NCBI GenBank assembly: GCA_021234155.1
Contig: JAJEKV010000024.1
Coordinates: forward strand, 11,630,913 to 11,694,912
Length of the DNA stretch: 64,000 nt
From: Isoetes taiwanensis
Taxonomy: Eukaryota > Streptophyta > Lycopodiopsida > Isoetales > Isoetaceae
Direction of reading: 5' to 3'
The stretch's first letter is position 1; every line of letters starts with the position of its first letter. This document shows positions 12,177 to 22,270 of this stretch, piece by piece. The notes beneath the pieces are model-generated. The model was not told the DNA's origin. It saw only the letters and a program-made list of their open reading frames with translations, and did not search any database. The position numbers and the translations under genes were made by a program.

Positions 12177-13068
12177 GGGTCATTTCCCACTTGCCATTAA
12201 GTTAAGTTAAATAGGGCAAATAACTGGAACTTGCTTTCCCACTGACCCTTAAGTTAATTCCAGTTAATTTTTAACCGTTCATTAACTTAACGGAGCATTC
12301 TTCTCACTAGAAAAAGTTAAGTTATTTTTTTAACCAAATTTAAAAATATTTAACCAACTAGTGCAAAAGTTAAGTGACCTAAGTAAGGTCTACTTAACTT
12401 CTAACTTTTTGGTTAAGCATTAAGCTAACTTAACTACAAGTGAGAAATGGATCCAGTTAGGTTAGACTCTTAAATCGTAATTTTGAGAAGGAGACCAACT
12501 AGTTGACCAAGTGTCTTATTAGTTTGATAGATTGATTAAAATAAGAGGTGGACTTTAAGAATTTTACGATAGATTGACTGGTCACGTAGTACTTGACTAG
12601 AAAGTATTAAAATGTAGAGAGTTGACTACCAGTCAATTAATTGGTGAGAAAGTGTAAGTTAACCAAAATTCAACTCATTGACTAGAGAGCCAACCACTTT
12701 ACTAGATTTTACTAGGTAGTCAAACAATTCACAAAAATGGTAACTTGACACAAAAATCATATCCTCCATTTAACTTAACCGTATCTCTTAACTGAAGTGA
12801 GAAACGAACACATTTATCTCTAACCTAACAAAACTTCTTAACTGCTAGTGTGAAGCACAAGCTCATTATAAAGGTTAGGTTCAGTTGATTTCATGAGCTT
12901 AACCTAAGTGATCCATAATTGGTATAGTGCGAATGTATATCTTCACAATCCTTTAAGTTAGTCATAACTTAATGACTTTAATGGGAAATCACAACCTACT
13001 TTCCGTTAAGTTAAGAGATAACCAACTGGTTAAGTTAACCTAACCTAATTGTGAGTGGGAAACTACCC
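12177..13068. mobile_element. MITE-like element, 892 bp, TSD TATAT
   Basis: The termini are GGGTCATTTCCCACTTGCC (left) and, read from the right, GGGTAGTTTCCCACTCACA. The flanks are TATAT at 12172-12176 and 13069-13073, a 5-bp target duplication. The interior is AT-rich, crowded with TTAAGTTAA-type motifs in both orientations, and has no coding capacity. It lies between the 3' ends of convergent genes A and C. The superfamily is not clear from the ends. Confidence 0.75.
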
Positions 13069-14801
13069 TATATCTTTTTTATGTACATAATTGTTACTGT
13101 AACCTCAATTCATTTGAATGAAAATTCATATTCAATTCATCTCACAAACAAAGGAATCAAGTGTTCAGAAGAATTCAAATCTTCAAAAGAAATCAAGACA
13201 AACTCATTTTCACAGTTGAAGCACAAAACTTCAGATGAGTTCTGAAAATTACAGAATGGTTTTACATTTCATCATCGTGAGAAAGAACTTCAGGTAAATT
13301 CTGTAAAATTTTCTCCTCATCTAAAGGATCCAGCCTATATACAGTCCTGTTTTGACGTTTAGTTGGTGGCATGTGAAGTCTGATTACACAGATCTGTGTT
13401 GTGAATACTATGCCTAAGGCGTCTTTACTGCAAAGATCATAGCTGACGGTCGATCTTGCGCCCTTCTTGTAATACATACCTTCTATGACACTAGTTCCAT
13501 TGAGTTGGAAGTCTTTCTCCACTATCCATTTTGGTTTTGTGCACATCAGAATCCAAAATTCAGAACCCTCATCATTCCCTTTCGGAGCAACGACAGCAAA
13601 ATTATCACCAACTCTAAGTGCCTCTGCTAACATCGTGGGATTGGAGGAGAACAAGGACCTGTTGGATTTACGGTCCTCAATGTCCGCATGCACATTGGAG
13701 GATGGCAATAACTTGAAGTTTCCAATCATCAACATAGTGCTTGTTCACACAACTGTCCCACATGCCATCCAAGCAATAGCTGCAGAAGCATGAAAGTTCC
13801 CTCATGTGCAACTGCAATGGAGATTCAGGATTGAATGCATGTACACAATGGATCTGCCTAGTGTCCAAAAATCCTTTCTGCACCCCATGCTTTCTTTCTA
13901 TCTACATCCTCCACCTTGACTTCCCAAAAGAACCTTTTTATATTCTTCCTCTTGCTGGTTTCAGAAGTGTTCATCCACTCGGATGTTCCACAAGTAAACA
14001 TCTCTTCGGCAACTTCTACCACTTCATGAGCATTACCCAATTTTATGCTGTTGTATTTTAATTGCAGTTGTCTTAACCATCTCTTCAACTCAGCAGCTTT
14101 GCCATCGTGTTCACCTTTCCCGTGGTTAGAACAAAAAAAATTCCACATCATATAGACATCAGTGTCATTTGTGTAGATAGCCACAAAGTAAAATGGTCTA
14201 GAAGCCTTGAATTGAGATGCTGCACCATCTGAAAACACATAATGTCTTTTTGGCACCCTTCCTTTCTGCTCCAGATATTTGTGGTGCTTCATGAAGCAGT
14301 GTTGCACGAACAAAGTATCGTGTTCCCTATCATCTGATACATAGTAATGTGTTTCCTTGATAATCTCATCTGCCACTGAGTCATACTGATATGTTATTTG
14401 AACCAAAATGGTAATCTGGTTATTGACCCAGCGCATCGACTGCACCTCCTCTTGTTCCTTCAATGTATAGTTCTCTGCAAAATCCACTACCGAAAGACAT
14501 GCATCTGTTGGGAGATTCTCCAGAAGCTCCTTAAATTGTTTTGTCTGTCATTGGTACTTGAAATTATACAGTGGAAAGATTTTTAGATGCTCTTTCAGTT
14601 TATCCAAAAGCTCCTTGGGTTCTGTCTCATTGTACTGATGAGTCAGTCTCCTACCAGAACTCGAGACATTGTCTTTTTCATAGTCAATATACTCCCATTT
14701 CACTTTCCTGTTACTGCCACTTTCTTCCATGGGACAGGTCTGAAACTTCTTGATTCCACACAGCTCACAATCTCCAAGGATGCACGCCTTCTTGTGAAAC
14801 T

Positions 14802-14999
14802 CACTACTACAAAAATAGGTAGAAATGGCACAAAAGTGACATTTATGCTCCGCCTTTTAATGGAGCATAAATGTCACTTTTGTGTGTCATTTAGAGAGCA
14901 TAAATGTCATAAATGGCACAAAAGTGACGTTTATGCTCCGTAAAAAGGCAGAGCATAAATGTCACTTTTGTGCCATTTCTATCTATTTTTGTAGTAGTG
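14802..14999. mobile_element. CACTA-type MITE, 198 bp, TSD ACT
   Basis: The ends are CACTACTACAAAAATAGG and its exact inverse, the canonical start of CACTA (En/Spm) elements. Flanking ACT at 14799-14801 and 15000-15002 is the 3-bp duplication expected for that superfamily. Inside are repeated TGGCACAAAAGTGAC and GGAGCATAAATGTCAC arms, making the whole element nearly palindromic. It interrupts the long exon of gene C; removing it together with one ACT restores the reading frame. Confidence 0.93.
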
Positions 15000-15344
15000 A
15001 CTCATCTAATTCACTTTTTGGACACAATATAGATCTCCACAGGCTTCCTGTACTTGCAATTTTATGTTGGTGTGCCCTTCATTGACCAAGTTCATGTGAT
15101 CTACAAACATCACAGGTGCAAGTGCAATTCTTCAGATGTTTGGTTCTCATCCCATTGAGTCCATCCACTAGCATTTGCATCCTCACGTGCTGAATGCAAC
15201 AGCAACTATTGAAGTCCTTCAATTTCACAACAAACCAGGGTTTTAGCTTCTCAAAAACTCGAAGACGAATCTTAATTTTTGGATGCTGGTCCTTGAACTT
15301 CTTGAACAATCGCATCTGCATGAAATGAACACTAAACTGTTAGG

Positions 15345-16355
15345 ATGTGTATACTACACCAAACCATGCACCATACCATGCCCCACCTCATCATATTCAC
15401 TAGAACGAGCACCTTAGTGCTGTGTACGTTACCACACACCACACCACACCCCACCACACACCACACCCCAATACACCACACCATTCACCACACACCATAC
15501 ACCAAATGTGTGGTGGTAGCAAGGAATTGTAGGACATTGTGCAGGATGGTGGAGTGTGGTGGTGGTGGTGGTGTATTTGACCTGAAACCAAATGCTATTA
15601 GCAATGATGATAACTTGTTCTAATGTTGCAAGGACATATTTAATTGATGCTGGAAATACTCAATTGAACACATACAACTGAGTGGTGGTGGTGGAGTGTG
15701 GTGGAGTGTGGTGGTGGAGTGGTGTGTGGTGGTGGGGGGTGTGGTGGTGGTGTGTGTGGTGTGTGGTGGTATGATGTGGTGTGGTGGAGTATGGTGGTGG
15801 TGGTGGTGTGTGGTGGTCTTTGGAGGAGTGTGGTGGTGGTGGGGTGTGGTGGTGGGTGGTGGTGTGTGGTGGAGTGGTGTGGTGTGGTGGAGTGTGGTGG
15901 TCTTTGGAGGAGTTTGGTGGTGGTGTAGTGTGTGGTGGTGGGGTGCGGTGGTGGTGGTGTGGGTACATGGTTGAGTGTAGTGGTGGTGGAGTGTGGTGGT
16001 GGTGGTGGAGTGTGGTGGAGGGGTGTGGTGTGGGATATGGTGGAGTGTGGTGGAGTGTGGTGGTAATGAACAATGTGGTAGATGGTGTTTGAAATGTGGT
16101 GATAAATGTGGTGGTCGTAAAGATATGGTGGTAGTCTATGGTGGTGGGATAGATGATGGGGTGTGGTGGGGTGGGGGGGAGAACAAATAAAATTGAATCC
16201 ACACATATCAAATATATTTAACATGCACACACCCATATGACACCATAGATATAACAGACCCCACACCACACCACCACACCACACCACACCACACCACACC
16301 ACACCACACCACACCATCACGATACCACACCACACATCACATCACATCACTTTTA
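15345..16355. repeat. TGTGGTGG minisatellite in intron of gene C
   Basis: CACACCACACC-type sequence (15400-15500) is followed by a long GTGGTGGTGGAGTGTGG array (15540-16180) and a closing CACACCACACCACAC run (16258-16340). The core GGTGGTAGCAAGG...GGACATTGTGCAGGATGG at 15516-15552 is the reverse complement of the core at about 5082-5113. On the sense strand of gene C this array reads CCACCAC, as the other does in gene A. Long Gly/Val/Trp or Thr/Pro/His open frames here are artefacts. Confidence 0.9.
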
Positions 16356-16406
16356 TCCTATTTCGTCTGACATAAAAAATCTGCCTAGCCTGCTCTCATA
16401 ACATTT

Positions 16407-16657
16407 GGGCAAAAGTATGCTAGTGGGTATCAAAAAAACGCGGCCCCAGCACTTAGATCAGCACCCTGGATGTACTATTCTATCATAGTATTCCACTTGT
16501 TATTAATTGGAGTTGTTACATATTTCTATTGATTACCTAATTACCGTGTGCTAGTACTAGTAACACCTTAAACAAGCTGCCATATGGGGTGCTATATGAG
16601 TGCTGTCAGCATGTGTCCGGACGCCTGCTTTTGCACCCCACCAGCATACTTTTGCCC
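16407..16657. mobile_element. MITE with GGGCAAAAGTATGCT termini
   Basis: Inverted termini GGGCAAAAGTATGCTAGTGGG and CCCACCAGCATACTTTTGCCC, with ATTT on both flanks (16403-16406 and 16658-16661) as a probable target duplication. It is non-coding and about 250 bp. A matching end occurs at 37105-37168. It is inserted in the large intron of gene C. Confidence 0.75.
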
Positions 16658-16720
16658 ATTTCTGAAATTCGTACAACCTCATAATAATTTCATTCTCCTA
16701 ATCATTAGAAAAGGATCTAA

Positions 16721-17280
16721 GTCCTAAATCCTGTTCCTACGTCTGATTTTTGGCGTTTCATTCTCAAGCGAACAAGTTCATTCCGGCAATAGGAGGGATG
16801 TTCAGACCTCAATACGGGTACGGCCTACCCCGGGTGAGCAAGGAGGGCCTTCGGCATATGTTAACCAGGGCTCGTGACCAATCTCTGAAGGTGGATATAC
16901 CTAAATCCACCTTCTTTGCTGAATTCGAAACCACCCTAAACCCGCACAGCAGACTGGATGCTGGGCCATCAATGGCTATTTTTGGGGTCAGATTGACAGG
17001 AAGTGAGCTCAGAGACAAGGTCCATGACCTTATGTTACATGCTACTGCAAAGACAGCCAGTACATTTGTTATTCGGCACTTGCTCGTTCTGAGTCAGCAA
17101 CAGCGGGAATTACTGGCACGGTTGCCTTCTTACCACCAGGGGATGCATGAAGCACTGGCAAACCTGATCCTGTTAAATTCTGGGACGACTGCAAAAAGCT
17201 TAGATTCTTTAGTGCAGAAAACAGTAATTTTGGATGCACCAGAAGTCGAGCCAGTCATACCAGCATTTCCTGCTGCTTAG
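16721..17280 (+). CDS. Unknown open frame, 176 aa, possible exon
   Basis: An open frame with good codon texture ends at 17278-17280 (TAG). No ATG stands at its beginning, so it is probably a last exon whose acceptor lies near 16750-16780. It contains PAIGGMFRPQYGYGLPRVSK near the start, then a mostly helical region (LTGSELRDKVHDLMLHATAK) and a C-terminus rich in Val, Pro and Ala. I do not recognise the family. It lies on the strand opposite to gene C inside gene C's large intron, next to a MITE, so it may be a captured exon or part of another decayed element. Confidence 0.35.
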
Positions 17281-17657
17281 AAAATGCATGTAAATTTAGT
17301 TCTCGGGTACAGAGCTTTCAAAAAAGCCAAATTTTGTAAGATGTGCTCCTTTGTTTAATATATTATACTTTCCAACAGAGCTGTACTTGAATCTGACAAA
17401 AATTTGTCTTTATTCAACAAAAATTTGTACTTCTTAGGATCAGTTAGTTATCTGTCATTCTCAAATATTTTTTGACTGTACACACAGACCCAGTAAAGGA
17501 ATACTCAATTCTGTCATGTTCTAATATTCCAAACATTAAATATTATTTAGCTGCATTTCAGAGTCAACTACACACAATTCACATGCTGCATACAGTACAC
17601 CACAATCACTGTACAACACAATAACCACCACATGCACTACCACACTAAGCACCATAA
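17281..17657. other. No gene seen
   Basis: AT-rich sequence with no supported feature, part of the gene C intron region. It includes CACACC-type simple sequence near 17580-17650. Confidence 0.5.
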
Positions 17658-18444
17658 CTAAGAAAACATGAATAATAGAAATAAACTAACCTGTGATTCC
17701 TCCAGATAGTGGGCAGCATGTTCTTCTCTTACATTTCTCTCCAATCTTCTAGTTCTAACATCCTTTGTGTTAGGAGACACTCTAGTGTTCTCAATCCAAA
17801 AATTTTGAATCTTTTCTATCTGTTCATCTGAAATTGCATCGAATCTTTTAGCCCTCTTATAAGAAACCCATTTCCCATTATTGTAATCAATCTCTTCCCT
17901 ATTTTTCTTTGTCTTTTGCAGGTTTCTTGGGTGAACACCTAATACCTTTCCAAGATCTCGCTGGCTGATTTTGTCACTTGTTTCAGAATCTGCACGGCAT
18001 GGTACAGACATTGCAAGGCAGCTATTCTTGGCTGCTAGGCAGTCATTGCTGGTAGAGAGTTTCATAGTCTGCATGGAGTTCCAGAGGCTCCTTATAACGA
18101 TGCTCTTGGCTTCCAAATCTTTTAATTCTTCACCTATGAATTTTTTCAATGTTTTGTCCCTCAAAAACTCAAGTAAAATTGCTTTCTTCATGCTATCCTC
18201 AATTCTTTTGGTCTGTTTATGGAAAGACGTTAGCAAATTAAGGACAATACGACGTTTACTGCTTGCACTTCTTGATGAACCGGATCCTTCTGCCAATTCT
18301 GCAAGCTCCAATTTTTCTTCTCTTCTCCTTTTCCTCTGGCATCTTTTCTTCAACATTTCTTCTTCCTTGGTTCTTCTTCGTTTTCTCCTGTCTGAAATGC
18401 CGGTTTGTGGACAGATACCTCATCATTGACATCCATATCCACAA

Positions 18445-18969
18445 TGGATTGGAGCTTGCAGCAGGGAGGGAGCCAAAGAATAAGACGTAGGCAAAGAATA
18501 AGAAGGGGCCAAAGAATAGGAATTTAAATTTTAGTTTTTGAAATTAGAATTTCCCCCACAAATTGGGACTCCATTCTTAATTAACGGCAGTTGAACGGTG
18601 CCATAATTATACTTTCATACCACAAAAGTGGTGGATGCAACGCCACATTTTGGGGGGACAGGGGGACAGCCGAATTGGAACACCACAGCGTGCTTTTACC
18701 CGTATGTATTCAATACTTCTCTTATGGAGAGAGGTACATTTAAATACTTTTATGTATTACCCTATGTTCCAACAGTATCTTGAGTTCAAGAAAGCTCAGA
18801 ATATACTAGCATGTACTTGGGAACTACAAAAATCGAGACTATAAAAACACAGCCTGTCTTTCAACGCATTTTCTGCCTTCTGCCACATTGGATGTAATTG
18901 GAAGTACATCCAAGTACTTTTCCTGTTAAACATAGCTCAGTCAGTTGCCTCTAAGTGTAAAAATATGAT
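18445..18969. other. Spacer between transposase copies
   Basis: No gene is seen. The stretch has several short CCAAGTACNT / AGTACATCC motifs (18730-18990). This is the 5' side of gene C and the 3' side of the second copy C2. Confidence 0.5.
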
Positions 18970-19890
18970 TATTGTAGTTGGATGTACTTCAATGTATATC
19001 AGATACATCCCTTGCATGGAATGCAAATAGGATTACTAAACTTATCCAGGGTACACAGAAGCTAGCTTCTATCGAGCTTGCAACAAAGAGAATTAAAAGG
19101 CTTAAAACTGACCTAGGGCATGTCCAGAAAATGGATTGGAAGTGTCCTTTTCTTCCTGACATCCCTGTACTTTGGAGAAGTTTTGGTGTGGGTTAACTAA
19201 AAATCATTTACCAAGTGTTTGGTTGATTCCGAAAGCATGTCTACCATGGGTTGCCTTCCTGCCAGTGCCCACATGTTAGCACCTGATAATGACATGCGCT
19301 TTCTTCTAATTGCAGCTTTTGTAAGGTTTCTTGCTTGCACTTGAAGAATTCTGGAGGCTACTCCTTTTTGCTTGAGTTTCTCATTACCAACAATCATTGA
19401 TTATAGGGAATGCTTAGTTGCTAATTTATCATTGCTATTTGCTTGTTTCACTTCCTGCAGACCTTCCCGGATATTTTGTAGCATGGTATCCTTCACAATT
19501 GCTTGCGCTGGATTTCCAATGGCAGGTTCAAAAAAGAAGTGCAACCTTTCATCCCGAACTGTTTTAACTGCTAAAGCCCTCCTTTGCACAGGAGGTAAAT
19601 CTTGAACCTGATCATATATAAATTTAACAATTTCATCAATCATACGCTTCATTTTCTTTGTCACATCCCGATATTGCAATCTTTTTGCGCCATTTCCGTT
19701 CCTTCGTTGTTCATCATGGTTCTTGCGTGGTTAACATGGTTCTTGCGTGGCTTAAGGTTAGCTGAAGGAATTCTGACAAGAAGGAGGGAAATCCTGGAGC
19801 TGGGCGAAGTTTTAGCCAGAAAGTGGGAGATTCTCCTAACGTTCAGGCGTTTCTTGGAGTGGTTAGAGGGTGGGAATGAAATCTGCTTCA
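18970..19890 (-). pseudogene. C2: partial second transposase copy
   Basis: Read on the minus strand, 19679-19200 encodes a basic N-terminal region followed by ARNLTKAAIRRKRMSLSG and WALAGRQPMVDMLSESTKH. An in-frame TAG then stands where gene C has Trp, followed by LTHTKTSPKYRDVRKKR. This aligns position by position with gene C's FWIENTRVSPNTKDVRTRR, so C2 is a diverged relative of gene C in the same orientation. A stop near 19399 and the TAG near 19197 break it. Only the N-terminal third is recognisable. Confidence 0.6.
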
Positions 19891-19979
19891 TGATTGCGTT
19901 TTAGTTGACGTGACAAGTAGTTCCAAAAAAAATCTTCCTTAATATAGCTATTATGTACATACTGGAAAACAGTTATGTA

Positions 19980-20717
19980 CAGTGTTCGTTAGATCCTTTA
20001 GATCCGGATCTGCAGGATCGATCTCGGATCGACCGTCCGATCCTTCCACTATTTGTTAAAAAAAAATTTTTTTTTGGGGCGTTAGGTCTTCCGTCTTCGC
20101 GTCTCGCTCCGCCCAACTGCTGTTGTTCCGACCTGCTGAAAATGCCGGAAGCCTGCTGCTGCCCTGGGTCATTGCGTCGAGTTGTCTCGAAGCCTGTTGT
20201 CGCTGCCTTGGCCTTGGACGTGGTATTGTCATTGTGGAGGAAGAGGAGAATGAAGATGTAATGATAGAAGAAGAAGAGGAAGAGACCGAGTGAGTGTGAA
20301 GAGGAGGAAGAAGAGATTGAGACAATTAGTGAATCTGATGATGATACAGATGAGGATGAAGATGAGTGTGCTAGCAATGAGGAGGAAGGAGGTGGATCAG
20401 ATTTTGAGGATGAGGATGAAGGCTCTTCGTCTAAATAGATAGCTATAGCTTGTTCATTTTGGTTTAGAGGATGAGGATTGAGGAACACAAATACTAATGT
20501 TTGTCTATTTTTATTTTCTTATGCATCTGTTATCTATTTATAATTGTTATCTATTAAGTAGTATGAGAGGCTATTTATTTTAAATATATATTTGAAGTAA
20601 ATTTTATTATTTCTAAAAGGATCTGAAAAGGATCTAAAACAATCGATCTTTCGATCCTTTAGATCCTTTCGATCCTCGGGATCTGAAGGATCTATCTTCC
20701 GATCCTTTTGAACACTA
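19980..20717. mobile_element. Non-autonomous hAT element, 738 bp
   Basis: The ends are CAGTGTTCG (left) and CGAACACTG-like GAACACTA (right). The 8-bp target duplication GTTATGTA is perfect at 19972-19979 and 20718-20725, diagnostic of the hAT superfamily. Both subterminal regions are packed with GGATC/GATCC motifs (about a dozen), likely transposase binding sites. The interior keeps a strongly acidic plus-strand segment (ESDDDTDEDEDE and following, ending TAG near 20436), which could be the tail of a lost transposase. The Ser-rich minus-strand frames here are shadows of that segment. Confidence 0.9.
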
Positions 20718-20989
20718 GTTATGTATTTGAAATGTGATACATCTCTTACTCTACATTTGGCCAAATGTAGCACACCCTAACTTTCTTTTACCCACCTGCC
20801 ATGTGTGTGGGAAGCCTTCAACTAATGCTACTCCTTACTATTAGGCCAACCCATTTTATCATTTTTGCCATTAACCTAAGTGCATCAGCTGAAAGTGATT
20901 TAAGCCCTTCACGTAAATCTGTGTCCGTAAAGAATGTCATTGTGTCTTTCCATTTCTCTGTGCAATCCCATCACATGATACAATTTATA

Positions 20990-22270
20990 TAGTTATTGCA
21001 GCAAACTATCCACATTCAAGAGATTAGTCTGCTGTTTTTTAGCCTTTAAATGTGCTCAGAATTTCTTTGTTGGGATAGCAATTCACTTATCAGTGTTTCC
21101 TGCCTTTTTTGGTAGCATGCTCGTTTCTTCCTTCTCACTAGTTTTCGATATTCCTTCTGAACCCTGCATTTATCTTCCTGTATTGCAGTCTTAAATTCCA
21201 GTCTCTTATTTCTACATTCCATGTCACATCACGCATTACATGGCAAGCCTTTCAATGCACGCCGAGGTATAAAACATTTTTGAGCAATATCAAGCAACAT
21301 AGTGGTCAGCATTGTATCGATTTCTATTAGCTTCTCTGACCATATAAGTCCCTTAGCATTTTGCTCACACATTTTTTAAAAACACCCATCATCTTACGTG
21401 GATCCATGTTTACCTTTAGCTGTTTTTCTGGGTTAGATGTATCTGTAATACCTCGATCTTGAAGCTTTAAATGTACCACAATCAGGAAGTGGTCAGAAGT
21501 TGGTATACTATCATCTATATTCAAATTTTCAATGTATTCCACCATATAAGTCCCTGTCATAACAAGATCGACAACACTGGATCTTTGATTGAGGAAATTT
21601 TTTGATACCATTTAGCACAATGAGGTCTAACCCACTACACATATTTAAACGATGCATACCTTGTGGTTGTACATCTTTGGATTGGTCATCTGTGGCTCTG
21701 TCCCATACATTTGCCTGTGAATCTGCTCCGTCTAACCTCTCCATCCATAAGGTATCTCCCGATCTGGCCATTAAATATTAAATATGTTTGCTCATTAACA
21801 ATTCTAACATTAAAATCTCCCATTAAAAGGACATCTCCTTGTCTCCCCAGATCCAATACATCCTGTTCCAGATGATGGAAGGGGTCATCTTTATATCTCG
21901 CCCACCATATAAGTGAGAGACTCCCTAGGTGGATAGTAAGAAGCAACTATATAGATACGCCTATGCAAGCCCGCAACTTCTAGCCGAATATGCTCCTTTG
22001 CAGGGTTCTTCTTAGCTATAGAAAACATATGCTTAATGTTGCTACAAATGTAGCATGCTATTCCTCCAAAGCCTTTCCTCCTCCAATTCTTCTTATGCCA
22101 TATCGAATGCATTAAGGTAAATCCATGGATTTGGGGCAAGCTATATTCTTCATGTTCATGAGTCTCTAGTAAAATACAACATCCCAAGATTTGAGAACAT
22201 CGTCGAGAAATGCAACTTCTTCTACTTTCCCGTTGATATTCGACGCGTATACCCTGGTCTTTATTGCCTA
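20990..22270 (-). pseudogene. LINE ORF2 relic: AP-endonuclease domain
   Basis: Minus strand, broken into several frames. Motifs of the LINE apurinic-type endonuclease appear in order: GFGGIACYI, ASYYPP, VLLMGDFNVR (the GDFN active-site block), SSVVDLVMTGTY, and SDHFLIVVHL (the SDH catalytic block). A basic linker follows near 21060-21200 (EYRKLVRRKKRACYQKRQE), as in the segment between endonuclease and reverse transcriptase. No reverse transcriptase follows in the window, so the copy is truncated downstream near 20990. Stops and frameshifts make it inactive. Confidence 0.8.

Larger units (their letters stand above)
13262..18444 (-). pseudogene. Gene C: putative DDE-type transposase (decayed)
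   Basis: Minus-strand gene read from 18444 down to 13262. The first coding part (to about 17693) is basic and coiled, then has an HTH-like stretch (LGKVLGVHPRNLQKTKK) and FWIENTRVSPNTKD. An intron of about 2.4 kb follows, with donor after ...YLEESQ and acceptor at about 15316. One long exon then runs down to 13262: FEKLKPWFVVKLKDFNSCCC, a Cys cluster (CTCTCDVC, CILGDCELCG), then SVVDFAENY, FSDGAASQF, HGKGEHDGKAAELKR, RELSCFCSYC and a C-terminal domain (GDNFAVVAPKG...FWILMCTKPKW). The spaced D, D and E/H motifs look like a DDE/RNase H-fold catalytic core. I recognise this as a family met in transposons of ferns and animals, but cannot name the superfamily. Defects: TGA at about 15077 and about 14548, frameshifts near 13880, 13680 and 18350, and a CACTA-type MITE inserted in the long exon. 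Read across that MITE, the frame rejoins (LDE then FHKKAC). Confidence 0.7.

Noticed and set aside
15640-16335. Open frame of 231 aa on the minus strand and overlapping plus-strand frames
   Set aside because: Same reason: low-complexity translation of the minisatellite.
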